From Lineus longissimus (taxonomy: Eukaryota > Nemertea > Pilidiophora > Heteronemertea > Lineidae): 64,000 bases of DNA. The translations under genes and the position numbers were made by a program. Positions 35,326 to 46,419 of the stretch are shown piece after piece (position 1 is the first letter of the stretch; the number at the start of each line of letters is the position of its first letter). The stretch is taken from positions 8,620,001 through 8,684,000 of the forward strand of contig NC_088320.1 of assembly GCF_910592395.1 (NCBI RefSeq), read 5' to 3'. A model generated the notes under the pieces. It did not search any database and was not told the DNA's origin. It was given only the letters and a program-made list of their open reading frames with translations.

Positions 35326-35699
35326 GGCCGTGTTTCTGGGTGGAGGTAACCGGGCAGTCCATCATATTCATACTGTCTCTGATGTAGGACGAGGAGGTCC
35401 ACTACGTCCGATCCGGAGTGTAAGGTTCCCGGTGGATAAAAGTTGACTGGTTCCTTCAACGGCGCGGCAGCCGCACATCTCGCAATCGAATCACTTGCAA
35501 CAAGCAATTTGTCTCGGTCACCAGATCGCCTGGTCATCAGTTGAGAAGCCGTCATAATATTCTCTGGCATATCTTCAATAAATACACTCTGTTCCACGAA
35601 AACTATCACTGTCGCGACGTCAATGTTTGACGATAAACCACAGACGCGGCACCAAAACCGCTGAGGACCCGTAGTACTCCAGGATGCGCCGATCCTCAC
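35326..35699 (-). CDS. Candidate exon of unknown function
   Basis: A stop-free minus-strand frame of about 125 codons in locally GC-rich sequence, bounded by a possible acceptor (cttcagtag| at about 35700) and a possible donor (GTACCC|GTAACA near 35326). Sequence such as 'VIVFVEQSVFIEDMPENI' is not low-complexity, but I recognise no domain. A second frame on the same strand is open for 24 codons. Transcription is unproven. It could be an upstream exon of the 33-35 kb gene. Confidence 0.3.
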
Positions 35700-36578
35700 C
35701 TACTGAAGGTGCGATTTGACAAACAGTGTTTTCCCGTGGCAGTCACTGCCACACGGAAATTTTACGATCGGTCACAGCAAATGTCATATTACCCGTGAGA
35801 TGTAGGTAGCATCGTCAAAGGTTGTCAACCCACCGCAACAGTGTGTACATGTAGTTATCACCAAATAACCACTGTCACCGAGCGAAGCAAGAGTGGAATC
35901 CTAACCGAAGCGATCGCGGACCTATGAATAACAGGTCCATGCTTGCGATTGTGACGAAGACACTTTTACGGTAAGGGTGCTGTATGTTATAGGGCCGTAG
36001 CGTCGCGCTCGCTTGCTCGGACTGTATTAGCTTGATCACTCCTGCCTATTGTAACTGGAACTACATCCATTCCCATCACAGACTGCAATTTCTTCAACAC
36101 CATGACTTGTGACATGTAGTCAGAACGAAATTGCATTCCAATCCGGCACAAGACCCCACCCCACGTACCTGATGAATCAATCGCTTGCGATAAGATTGCA
36201 CGTCGCCAGCGATTTCATCGCCAGATGTACGGCGCGGCCCCTATTTCCCTGCAGAACTTGATCTGTAATGTGTGCTCGTTCCAATTCGTAAAAATGGAGC
36301 TGGAGAGATATTTATTTACCAACTCAACAGGGCCACCCTTCGACTTGACTTGACTGACAAATGCTGTAATGGAAGTAGGCTGGTTTTATAACATACATAT
36401 ATCTTTGGACAATAGATATATATATGTGTCAGCCACGCAATAGGAGTCTGCGGAAGGTACATTTTGAAAGGCAATACAATGATTATTCCTTCCAAAGTTT
36501 CCAAAGGTGAAGTACGCATATAACTTAATATGAATATTATATGCGGTAATAATTTTAAGAATTACCAAAATTCATATG

Positions 36579-37087
36579 TCACAAACAAATAAAGACGCAT
36601 AATGGGGCAAATCTTAACCGTGTCGAATTCGTAGACAACGTCAATGAGCAAGTTACTAATACGATTTGTAACCATCTTGAAATGTTGTTTATCGACAACT
36701 TCCACATGTGTATTGTGGCTTTACCGGCGACACTTCCGTCTTTCATGACTATCGCCGTATTTGCGTCGTGTTTTACAGCTGTTCCATTCATTCGCAACTT
36801 TGCTTCTCGAATCGTTGCACTGGGCAGTTTTCGTTCTGGTACATCTTGAAAACACGTCTCCCATCCAATACATACATATCTGGAGCCAGTTTAGCAGATA
36901 GGACTAACCTCGATGGACCGATCAAGCTCCGGGTTGGCACGCCTACTTGATCAACCCGAGTCAAAATAATTTTGCGCACTGCATATAAAGTGACATGTTC
37001 CAACGCTCGGTGTGATCTCAAGGCGTGTCCGAACTCGCTGAATGTGTTGCAGGTTTGCTTGGCAGACCCCCGGCCAGGCAGTGGCAC
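36579..37087 (-). CDS. Overlapping open frames, coding status unclear
   Basis: Two minus-strand frames (36788-37087, 99 codons; 36579 to about 36900) overlap by about 110 bp. Neither shows a known domain. The second contains 'KDGSVAGKATIHMWK' and then a hydrophobic stretch (LQIVLVTCSLTL) that could be a membrane segment. They may be chance frames or exon remnants of a minus-strand gene. Confidence 0.2.
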
Positions 37088-37797
37088 GAAAACAACTTCT
37101 CTCCGGCACAGAATTTAGCAAGTCATAATTGGCATAACAACATTGATAATAATCATTGAATCAGTTGTCTTGCAGGCACATATGAAATTTCAATGGCTAC
37201 GCATTGATTCTCATTGAGCCAACATCGATAAATTGTTAGTTTTATCAATATTATATAGATTTCCAATTGATCTGACTGTACTTTTTAAGGGGCTTGTTTC
37301 GATATGGTCTGCACGATTCTGCTTGCAATCGATTTAAATTGAGATCAGACAAGGTTTTTTTGCAAAGAGTTCGCTGATCGAACAAAGGGCTGCATCAATG
37401 CCTGTATTCTTCTGAGTGAGTGCACAGGATGTCGCATATCACGTGTCACTGAAGCCACAAACATCCCAAAACCATTTATAAGGAGAGTCAGAAAATGTCA
37501 ATTTATAAGACTTTAATCTCAATCACACGGTTGGTGATCTAAATGTCCAAATATGTTTCTTTTCCCTTTGTTACACGCTGCTACTGAAACGATGTTGTTG
37601 TCACCTCGGGTGAGACAGAAGTTTTATCACTGAATCATGAAAAAAGGCAAAAATTCAGATAGGATATAATGCGGTTGGTCAACCGTCCGCGAACGAGACG
37701 GGTCGTTCGCGTCAAGCTCTTGTAATCATTCTGTCAAGATTCTGTCAAGCTCCCGTTGTGTTGTTGTTCATTTAGAGTTACTAATGTTATTTTAAAG

Positions 37798-38307
37798 TTA
37801 ACTCTTTCACTGCCAGCCCTATTTCAAAGTTATTCCCCCATTTTGCCATCATTTTTGCAATTTTTACCACTGTTTTTGTAGCAGGAGTTGAGGGCCCTCT
37901 TTGACGCCCTCGGCCACGTGCAGCTTAATTCCCAACTGCAGCAGGCTGCGCCCCCTGCACACCATTACCTGAGTCATTGTCACTACTACTTATATCATTA
38001 CCCCCAACTGCCTGGTCATTATCACCATCAGAATCAGGCTGATCACGCAAATTGGTCTCAAATTGGTCTATCTTCACCAATTCACCTGACTCGAAATACC
38101 CACTTCCTGGGGACGAGATTGAGCCGAATGCTTACGAGAACACTTCTGAAGACATGGCGGGAGGTTTAAATCAACGTAGAATCAATAGTTTGGTTTTCCT
38201 TTCGATGGGTAGATGGAAACACTGAGATAACGTTTTGAAACGTTATTGGTGATTTAGCGACTTATTTTCAATAACGTTTTAAAACGTTATTGGCAGTGAA
38301 GAGTTAA
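37798..38307. mobile_element. piggyBac-like short element with TTAA target duplications
   Basis: The 502 bp body is flanked by TTAA at 37798-37801 and 38304-38307. The ends are 'ctctttcactgcca' on the left and, inverted, 'ctcttcactgcca' on the right. TTAA duplication is diagnostic of piggyBac transposition. On the minus strand an acidic Ser/Asp/Gly-rich frame (about 37936-38140, with 'DSDGDNDQAVGGND') resembles the acidic N-terminus of piggyBac transposases. It is open only between stops. An inner palindrome 'cgttttgaaacgttattgg' lies near the right end (38230-38295). Probably a non-autonomous deletion derivative. Confidence 0.7.
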
Positions 38308-38838
38308 ACTTAGAAACGCCACTCCGAACGCAGTAGAAGAAGAAACGCCTGCTCGATCTCACAACGTCAAAACGTAGACCTTACATGTAATGTACCTCCA
38401 TAACCGTTTCAAGTTTAACTTTTAAGATGTTTAAAGGGAGCATGACGGGAGATTAACGGGAGTGACGGGAACGAGACGGGAATTGGTGTACACTTGTACT
38501 GCAAGATGGTGGGGACAAACTGGCCTTTTTGCCAGTGAATACTCCCGAGGGCGACAGAACCCTGTGGAAATGCTTTTACATGTTCCTATCCAATGTGAAT
38601 CACTTATTCAACATCACGTGCGCAATACGCACGTCGGCAATACTCTAGGATGTCGCGTTCCGGCGTAGTAATTTTTTCAATGAAGCGTGCTTAGGTCGAT
38701 GAAACTATACTAGTACATGTGTCTCACGTTTCATGACGTCGTTTTCTTATTTTGGACCGCAAGCTAAAAATGAAGTTGCTCGGTTACCATGAACCCGGCC
38801 CCGCTCGATCACTTCGGCCACTGACCACGAAGGCTTAC

Positions 38839-40137
38839 CTGATTTCTCGCTGTTATTGATGTTACACAAGTCTGGGCAGTTGGTGTTCCAGGAAGTCTCC
38901 AAAGAACCTGAGTGAGACACATTTCTCCTCCTTGGGCATTATTGACAATCGTTTAGACAATTAACAAACATCAGGTTTTGTAAAAATACAGCAACCCACG
39001 TGTATTTTTAAATGACAAGAGTATAACGTTCTTAACATAAAATATATGTTAATGTGTAAGTAAATGCCATTTACTCACCTGAACCTGTACTTGAAGGTCT
39101 TTTGGAAGGAAAATCATGAACGCAGCATTGGTAATGTAGCTATCGAATGCCTGGCAGCTTTTACGGACAGATAGTGTCATCACGCTATGGACGGGAACAT
39201 CTCTTTGTATAAAGGGACTAGAAAGTTAGGACGGCTGATCATGAAAACCGCTTGTTTGTGATTAAAATCACATCAAACAGTCACAATCAAACGTTGGTAA
39301 AAAAAGATGATAAAATTACTTCTTCTCGATCTTCCGAATCGTGCAAAACTTGACCCCTTTGTGTCAAAGTTGTTCATTGAAACCGTCATTGATAGCTAAA
39401 AGTAGACGTAGCATCTGTCTCAGCTTGTGGGATACCCAGATCACCATTTGTCTTTCTATTCTTCAGCAAGAAAGTGCTGCACGTCTTTTCATTTTAAGAA
39501 AGACCAATTTCTACTTACGCAGAGGTGTGGCTGAAATCTAGAGCATACATAATCGGCATAGCCCTCCATCCAGTACTTTGCTGTGCGCGACTTTTTTTCC
39601 TTGATAGCTTCCTCTGGCGAGATAATGCTGTCATCATCCTGTCTGAGGACCGGATCGCTGTCGATGTGACCCACATGCGAGCATGGGATGCGGAAGACCC
39701 CGTCGCCGCACAGCCACCTCTGGAAATACAACAAAACGTTGGGCAGCATGTCAACTTCGCGGAACGGCAATGACATAATTGGTCGAAACGACGGAATAAC
39801 TATGCAAAAACCTGTTAAAATTTTCGAAGATAAAAAAAAATTGTAAACAGTTTTGAACTACGACATGCCAATAGATTTGTGAAGAAATTTGCACTTTATA
39901 ATATATTCTGCGCTGGACTATGCCGACTGTGCCCGAATTATTATTTCGTGTTAACTTTAATGTAAATCAGGTACATGTGGTTTATAAAACTGAAATTCGT
40001 GTCTGGCATTCTAAAGCTGGTTTCCTACCTTAAATGAAATCTCCACAATTGCCCCAGCCTTCCGGTTCATACTTTTCCCGCCTATCTTCTCGTAGAACTC
40101 AGTTCTCATGGCAAAATGCGCACCAACAGCTGGTTCC
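38839..40137 (-). CDS. Divergent polypeptide GalNAc-transferase gene, partial (at least two catalytic-domain exons)
   Basis: Golgi enzymes of this family (GT27) start mucin-type O-glycosylation by adding GalNAc to Ser/Thr. Exon a is 40137-40029 (acceptor ttgacag, donor AAG|GTAGG) and encodes 'PAVGAHFAMRTEFYEKIG' and ends in 'VEISFK', matching the family's 'AGGLFAIDRKYFEEIG ... ENLEISFR'. Exon b is 39719-39549, joins in phase 0 and encodes 'RWLCGDGVFRIPCSHVGHI' and 'RTAKYWMEGY', matching 'VWMCGGxLEIxPCSRVGHV' and 'AExWMDEY'. Exon c (about 39217-39079; 'VRKSCQAFDSYI') may match the 'LRxxLxCKxFxWYL' segment, but its 5' boundary does not fit phase. Exon d (38907-38839, 69 nt) joins c in phase 0. 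The canonical WGGEN motif is replaced by a sequence ending 'KAGAIVEISFK', so activity is doubtful. Upstream exons with the DxH and N-terminal motifs, the lectin domain and the stop codon were not found. Confidence 0.65.
39549..39719 (-). CDS. GalNAc-transferase exon b (best-supported piece)
   Basis: 57 codons, phase 0 at both ends, with acceptor 'tgtatttccag' and donor TAT|GTATGC. It carries the Cys and His of 'PCSHVGH'. In characterised enzymes of the family this His coordinates the metal. Confidence 0.7.
40029..40137 (-). CDS. GalNAc-transferase exon a
   Basis: 109 nt, entered in phase 2 and left in phase 0. It encodes the family's 'FxxIG' and 'LEISF' region with a degenerate WGGEN site. 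Confidence 0.65.
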
Positions 40138-42640
40138 CTGTCAAATGAGAGGGAGTAGGTCAATACCATTAGGCCCCTTGCAACCTTCCATGAGTTCAAC
40201 CGAGATTTTGTAATCTAGATAATCGCACATGCGATTATTTAGGGTTTGAGTTGCTCGGCTGAGACCACTGCTATGACTGTCCGCTATGGTATTATACTTA
40301 CAGTGAATCGAACTGACTCGCATCCCATTCACTTCACGCGTAACCGGACAGTCTTGACGCACAGTGTCTCACATGTCCACATCTGACAGTCTGCCTCCTA
40401 TGACTGTATTTTAAGTCACTTTATAGGACACGTTGAGCCAAGTGCTTGTTATGAAATCTCCCTTTTCTGATGGTGTATATATACACAACACAGCACATGC
40501 AATGACCTTCACAACTTAGACATATATGGTAGAAATAAGTGCGAGCAATTTCTACCCTAGCTTATGTATAGGGCTACAAAAACACTGATTTCCCTACTTA
40601 TTTTTGACGGCTACATCAATATAAACCCATTAACAAATGTGTTTAAGTTGTCATCTAGAAATACCTACCTGCAAATTTTACGTCGAGTGCCACAGAACAG
40701 GAAATATTAGCTGTGGAATTTGTCTGTGTCGTCAAATGTGCCGCTGTCGTCTGCTAGCGCTATGGCCTGGCTGACACTGTCCGAATCCCAGCACTAAATA
40801 CAATGAATTAAGATTTGTAGAGATAAACAGATAAACTCTTCATGTACAATAATATTCACTGCATTTGCCAATGTTCGTGAGACATCAACTAGGTGTGCTC
40901 CCATTAGCGAGACAAAGGACCCGGTTATTTTGAGACCAACTCAGAGTGATATGTCGGCGTTGGTTGTTTTTAAACATACAAATAGTTTTGTCAATAAAAA
41001 AATACTATGGTGAAAGCCTCACCAATACAATGCGGAGGCCAGTGGGTAAATCGTGTTCATTCTTTTTCGTCGGCATATTTTATATACTGATCTATGGACG
41101 CTCTCAGTCAGAATGCACCCTACGGTGGCTGCATAGAATGCATCCCTTTCCATTCGTGCAGAGGGGGTGTAATGGCACATTCAGAGTACATTCAAAGGAA
41201 TAACCAAATGTATATTACCAACATTCCCGAGAGCTCGACTACCACCTACACGCGGGAATGTAGAGTTGACCCGTCAATTCTCAAGGAGAGATTTGTTCAC
41301 GATGTCAAAAAACTTCAGTTCATTTTTACAAATAGTAATCATGGGTTTATCGTGGTGTCCTAAAAGCATGCTAAGTCGCAGCTCAGACGGTTTGCAAGAT
41401 AACTTTTGAAACATCGGTGAAATCTTATCTTAGTTTGGAAGAAACTGCAGGCGGGCTCGCAATTTCAGTCCACAATTTCGGATGCATGCCCATAGATTTA
41501 TGTTCCATTGTTTTGCAATGAAGTTTGGCATTTTGTTTCAAGCGAAGTTCTTACAAGCGATGTTCGTTGACCTTCGTTTATAGTTTCATTTAAAACGAGG
41601 TTCCTTTGAAACAAGGTTCGCTTCTGTTTGTTAGTTTGTTTGACTTTCGTTTGACGTTCATATATTTAGCAAGGACTCATAACTGTGGTGAGGATGGTGT
41701 TTCATTCGTTTTGATCATCTGCCGCAAGTTGGCTCAATTTTCATCGGGAAACACATTGGTTTCGCTATAACAGATCCGACACGACATAATCATTGTTATA
41801 TCGATGTTGTAAGATGAAGCATGGCTTTTTTCTCAGTGGGGATGAGAGAATAAGGAATGACTTGGTAGATAGAAAGTAATTAAGGGTTACATGCACCTTG
41901 AGTTAATAACATGAGGTGTGCTAACTGTACTATAACTTGTAGCACCAATAGTGGCACAATCTATCAAAAAGCGTGCGTTTTGTTCCGACGCGTTTTGGCA
42001 CGTTTCCGAACGCGTCAGAAATATTCCAATAAAAAATGTTTGGGGCCTTATAACTCAGGAATGTCCACTACACTGGTCACTGAATCAAGGGTCAGTAAGC
42101 GGTTAAAAGATTGGAAAATATCCATGAATGGTTAAGGAAGAAGAAGGAGAAGGAATCCCCAGAGCGTAAGGGACCGAAAGGTAAGAAACTTCAGCATTTT
42201 TATCACTTCACAACTTCACCCGCTGTACATCAATGCACTACACAATGTACAGGGGGCGAACTTGTGAAGCGGAAGTGTCCTATCTTTCGTTCTTGCTCTC
42301 TCTTGAATTTCTTGCTCCTTCTTCTACCTGAACCCTTGATTCAGTTGCCTGTGTTGAACGAACAAAAAAAAATCTCTCCTCTCTCAAAAATATCAAGCCT
42401 ATCTATATCCATCTATAGTACTATCTGAATAGCTTGTTAATCAGGCTTATTATGAACCGAGAGATGCGAAATGCGAAATCGGCAAATGTGCAAGAAGAAA
42501 TAACCCCACTGAGTCATACCCAACACCGCATGTTATTAAGCTCTTCGCTCGTACTGCATGTTATGCCCCCTCGCGGTAAAATGCAAGTGAACGAAGCTGA
42601 TCCTCAGTGGCCTCTTAACAAAAGTAAAAACTTGTTAGGG
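40138..42640. other. Mostly non-coding; two candidate minus-strand exons
   Basis: Minus-strand donors CACT|GTAAGT (near 40298) and GCAG|GTAGGT (near 40673) each follow a short open frame: 'VRQDCPVTREVNGMRVSSIH' and, over 40673-40763, 'NSTANISCSVALDVKFA'. Both leave in phase 1, which does not join to exon a (phase 2), so I do not add them to the gene. A hairpin lies at 42203-42273. The plus-strand frame 41094-41363 is unrecognised. Confidence 0.35.
42203..42273. repeat. 71 bp hairpin / miniature inverted repeat
   Basis: 'cttcacaacttcacccgctg' pairs with the inverse of 'gggggcgaacttgtgaag', continuing into 'tgtacat'. About 25 bp per arm with a loop of about 16 nt. Confidence 0.6.
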
Positions 42641-42649
42641 CGGAAGAGG

Positions 42650-42900
42650 CCGGGCGCCCCCTCATCAGATTCAGGAAGTGCCTTATTAAAGCATCGTTCC
42701 CCATGGAAAGGATCGATGCATGGAGAGCTAACTCTGGTAAAATCGGAGTCAACATCTGAAAAGCTTTTTAATGCAAAATACTTCGTTTTTTTCCCTTTTT
42801 TGGGCAATTTGTTGATCAAAACAAGAATTGGAGGTGACTGGGCGGCCGACAGCTGGATAGAATTGCCCTTGATACTATGTATTGTCCTTAAATAGAACCC
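42650..42900 (+). repeat. Dispersed repeat family A, copy 3 (opposite orientation)
   Basis: It reads 'ggatcgatgcatggagagct', 'atcggagtcaacatctgaaa', 'caatttgttgat' and 'ctgggcggccgacagct' in the order expected from the reverse complement of 57310-57560. It ends at a run of 10 C and 9 A. Confidence 0.7.
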
Positions 42901-43851
42901 CCCCCCCAAAAAAAAATTGACAGCGTCATGATCATGCACTTATTCCGCGAATAATTGATATCTACTATTTTCTGGCGATCAGTCCTAAAAGTATCATGAA
43001 AACTTGTAGATTCCTTGGGATTATCAGAATAGCAGGGTCGGCGATTCTCTGTCAACCGTAGGAATGTTGGCGATGTTTTGGCGTCGTAAGAAACGGTGCA
43101 CCGAAAATATTGGCCAACTCGTGAGATGTCGGAGGAACGGGGAGTTCTTCTGGTAATAATAACTCACACAACGTAGTGAGTCTAATGGTTACGTATACAC
43201 TGTATGTAAAGTGTAAACAAAATGCATATATCCATCATGTCCACCGAACCTGAAAAAAATTGTGCAGACCCATGACAATTCTAGTTCCGGTTTTTCGTGC
43301 ACTGCTACCGTCCCCTAACGCGCCTCTAAAGACTCAACAAAGGAATGCACCGAAGTACCGGCAGCGTCTGGAGCAAGTGGCGGCGGCAACGGAAAGGAAA
43401 ATTCAAAATGAAAGGGGAAAAAACACTTCGACAAGACGTGACGAAAAAAGGTCAATGTTGGTCTTTTTGCTCCGAACTTTACATTTGTTTTATTGTTGGA
43501 TTGATGCTGATAGAAAATAAACTAATGAAAAGTCAAATTATTGAAATGATAATCTCTTTTTGTGACATTATTTCATGTTCTTTACAAATTCCATCTGGTC
43601 CGAAAAACCAAAAGTAACAACTTGTTTTTCACACTTGCCGGGCAGCTTGTCCTTTGAAGCAGTTAACTGTTTTTATTAACAAACATGCAATTTCTCTCCG
43701 CACAAAGATGAAAACAACATTGACCAGCGAGTGGATAACTTTCTGCATTTGTCAATTTATCTGTAAACTACCCTCAGTGCACTAAAATCATTATATCTGT
43801 TCTGAAATTGCTTGTTTGGTGTGGGTGAATGTTCGGTTTCATTGTGTACTA

Positions 43852-43890
43852 CAGGGTGTCTCCCAAAAAAAGTATAACCACCTCATTCAT
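43852..43890. repeat. Fragment of a mariner-like MITE end
   Basis: 'cagggtgtctcccaaaaaaa' after TA resembles the terminus of the intact element at 52502 ('cagggtgtctcaaaaaagta'), including the following 'gtata.ccacct'. The second end is absent. Confidence 0.55.
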
Positions 43891-43904
43891 TTTCGATGAA
43901 AAAG

Positions 43905-44065
43905 ATGGTTAATGGTTGGAGTTAGCACCAGCATCAAAATCAAAAGGCATGGTTGTGTTAGCTATAGCATATGAGAAGGAAGGGTCATGGTTGGGGTTAG
44001 CTAGAGCATGAAAAGGCTGGGTAATTGTTGGAGTTAGCATGAGCATCAAAATCAATGGTCATGGT
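43905..44065. repeat. Degenerate tandem repeat, three units of 50-65 bp
   Basis: 'atggttggagttagca', 'catggttggggttagct' and 'attgttggagttagcat' recur with 'gagcatcaaaatcaa'. Decayed. Confidence 0.65.
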
Positions 44066-44176
44066 AAGAGATACTGACCTGTGTCGCTGTCACCTTGCTA
44101 TGGCTGGAACACAAGAAGACACTATGCGGTATCACAGGCCCCAATAGGGCCTACACATTATGTACAACAACCGACC

Positions 44177-44482
44177 TCAGCAGCCTCGGGCATTAAATGC
44201 AATTGACATGGTTGGAACAGCTGTTTTTAACAAGTGGCATTTAATATTCAGTTGGATGCAGATATCCGGCTTCATGTGATAATCCGTATCGATAAAGTGA
44301 TCACTGCAAAGTTTGGCCGAAGGCCCAGGCTTCCAACACTCCAAACGTTTGCACTTCCGAATCCACAGCTTCCTCCTCTCTCGTTCAACTGGCTTTGGAA
44401 ATTCATGAAAATGGGTCCCATCCGTCATTCGATTGTTCTTTGTGCTAGCCTTGACACAATTCGGAGCCACACAATACACCAT
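44177..44482 (-). CDS. THAP-type zinc-finger exon
   Basis: The frame begins with ATG at 44482 and encodes a near-complete THAP domain, a C2CH DNA-binding finger found in host transcription factors and P-element-like transposases. Zinc ligands are C4 and C9 (CVAPNC) and C59 and H62 (CSDHF). Family hallmarks present are Pro29 in 'HEFPKP', Trp40 in 'RKLWIRKC', Phe63 and a C-terminal 'AVPT' after about 90 residues. The frame stops 10 codons after AVPT. Since THAP exons usually end near this motif, a donor such as ACCAT|GTCAAT is possible, with further exons at lower coordinates that I could not find. It could be a host THAP gene's first exon or an orphan from a transposon. All ligands are intact, which argues against an old pseudogene. 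Confidence 0.75.
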   Translation of the reverse strand: MVYCVAPNCVKASTKNNRMTDGTHFHEFPKPVERERRKLWIRKCKRLECWKPGPSAKLCSDHFIDTDYHMKPDICIQLNIKCHLLKTAVPTMSIAFNARGC

Positions 44483-44813
44483 AGTGAATGAAACACATTA
44501 CTTCCAGGTGTGCATAATTAATTAAGGCCCTCCTGCTTTTTTGATTGCATGACATGTACAGATAACCTGATCTCCATCACAACTTTTGCTGAACCCGCCG
44601 CCTGGCTCTAACAAGCCAGTTGCTAGTCTGATTAGGTAATCAAGTTGTCAAACACATAATTGGCTATATCTTCAAAAAGGATGGAGCTAATTGCATTTGG
44701 TTTTCTGTATTGTATAAAGTGTTAGGTACACTTTTGAAATCATCTCACAGCAGAAAATGGCAAAAAACCTAGATATATGGCCTTTAAGTTGAAGTTTTAG
44801 TTTTGATGGAAAG

Positions 44814-46362
44814 CTATGTAGAAGCTTCATAAATAAAGTTGGCTGCTTGGGTTAATGTTTCACCACTAGAATTAAGGATATAGAGGACCTGTTTCTCTTT
44901 GTCCAGCCCAAGGACCCTGTCTGGAAGTGAAGACAACAGAGTGGTTCTTAAAAGCTTAAATTTGGGACAGCTAAAGAGAAAGTGGGTTTCGTCCCCAATA
45001 ATGTTTTGATTTAAATCATTTTTACAAAAGTTACAAAATCTTTCATCTCTGGGGGTTTTAGGGCGTGAATAGCGTCCTCTTTCAATTTCAAGGTTATGGT
45101 CACCAATTCTAAGCTTAGTAAATATTGCCCTTTTGGCCTTTATCTTAATATCATTTAGATAATCATCCATTAGGAAGTGGCTCTTAATGTTGGAATAAAG
45201 GAGCAATTTGCCTCCATCCTTTTGGGTTTCCACCATTTTAGATTTCCAATAGACAACAAATATTTGTCTTAATTTGAACTTGATGATTTTGACATTACAT
45301 TTGGCAAGACTGGATCCCAGTTGATGAGATAGTTTTCTAGCAAAGGAATACCAGGAAAAGGTGTTTTTCCCATCTATTTCTTTAGACTCATTCAGTGCGT
45401 GGGAAAGCAATGGAAAGTCATTGGCAGATTGCTGGACATGAATATAATATTTAAGAGTAACCATAGCAATGGAAATGAAAATTGGAAAGCGACCTAGTTC
45501 TCCTCTAACTGCAAGGTTAGGGGAACGTCTTGACACCCCAAGGGTGAATTTATCAAATAACACATCAAGTTTTTCTATAGGAGAAAGATCCAATTTTTTA
45601 CCAAACATGGCATCCCATGGGGATTGGCCCATTTTAAAGAAATTCTCAGGGCCTCAGATTTCAGCTCCATAGGTGCATATGGGTTTTATCAGTTGGTCAA
45701 ATAGTTTTGAAGCAGTTGATGGATTGAGGTTGCAGTTCCGGATGGATGAGATTAGTTTAAATAAGGTTATGGAATCATCAAGTGAAGCAGTTCTAGTATT
45801 TAGGTCCCCCATTAGTAGAACTTTACCTTTGGTAGAGAAATACAAAATCTCTTCCTCTAGGGTATCCCATAGGGATAGTTTGACTTCAGTATTGGCATAT
45901 GAAGAGTCCAGGGGCTGAAGTATGCTACTGCGACATAAATATCATCACTATGGTCATTGTTAGCAGTAGAATGCAAACGACACCAGGTAATATCTTGAGA
46001 CTTGCTCTGGAAAATTGAGACGTGTTCCTTTAAGCCGAACCTTACAGAGACTGATACACCACCCGATCCCCGTTTGGCTCTTACATGGTTGGGTCTTATT
46101 CAACAGTTTTATAACAAGGGATCTGAATAGTGCCTGTGGTAATTGAGTGGGTCTCAGACAATAAAACAATGTCAGAGCCCTTAATTTGATTTAGAAACAA
46201 AGGGTCCTCAAATTTTGGACCATTTTCTTTAGAGGTGGCACCATTTATGTTCCAGTGCAGTATCTTAACACATTCGGGTGGAGCATCAGATCTGTGTACA
46301 TGTTTGGGGTATCGAGTATTCCTATGAAAGCACATTACAATACATACACAGTTATAAGACAA
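44814..46362 (-). pseudogene. Internally deleted non-LTR retrotransposon (endonuclease start plus RT tail)
   Basis: Reading the minus strand from 46362, an apurinic-type endonuclease begins ('VKILHWNINGATSKENG', 'DIVLLSETHS'). It continues after a frameshift ('AKRGSGGVSVSVRFGLKEH', 'VAVAYFSPW') and then after another ('GKVLLMGDLNTRT', the GDxN motif). Directly after this the sequence jumps to the C-terminal part of ORF2 ('LFDQLIKPICTYGAEI', a TGA where the family has Trp, 'PNLAVRGELGRFP', 'RYSRPKTPRDERFCNFC', 'DETHFLFSCPKF'). The reverse transcriptase palm and fingers are missing, so the copy cannot mobilise itself. The last 272-codon frame (44814-45632) is still open. It belongs to the EEP-endonuclease LINEs. 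Clade not assigned. Confidence 0.85.
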
Positions 46363-46419
46363 GAATACAAGTTAACATAAAAAGTTGCAAATACCAAATT
46401 ACATGAACCATTTAAATCC

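Noticed and set aside
40298-40763. Two short minus-strand exons as the 5' part of the GalNAc-transferase
   Set aside because: Good donors, but both leave in phase 1 while the catalytic exon needs phase 2, and no family motif is present.
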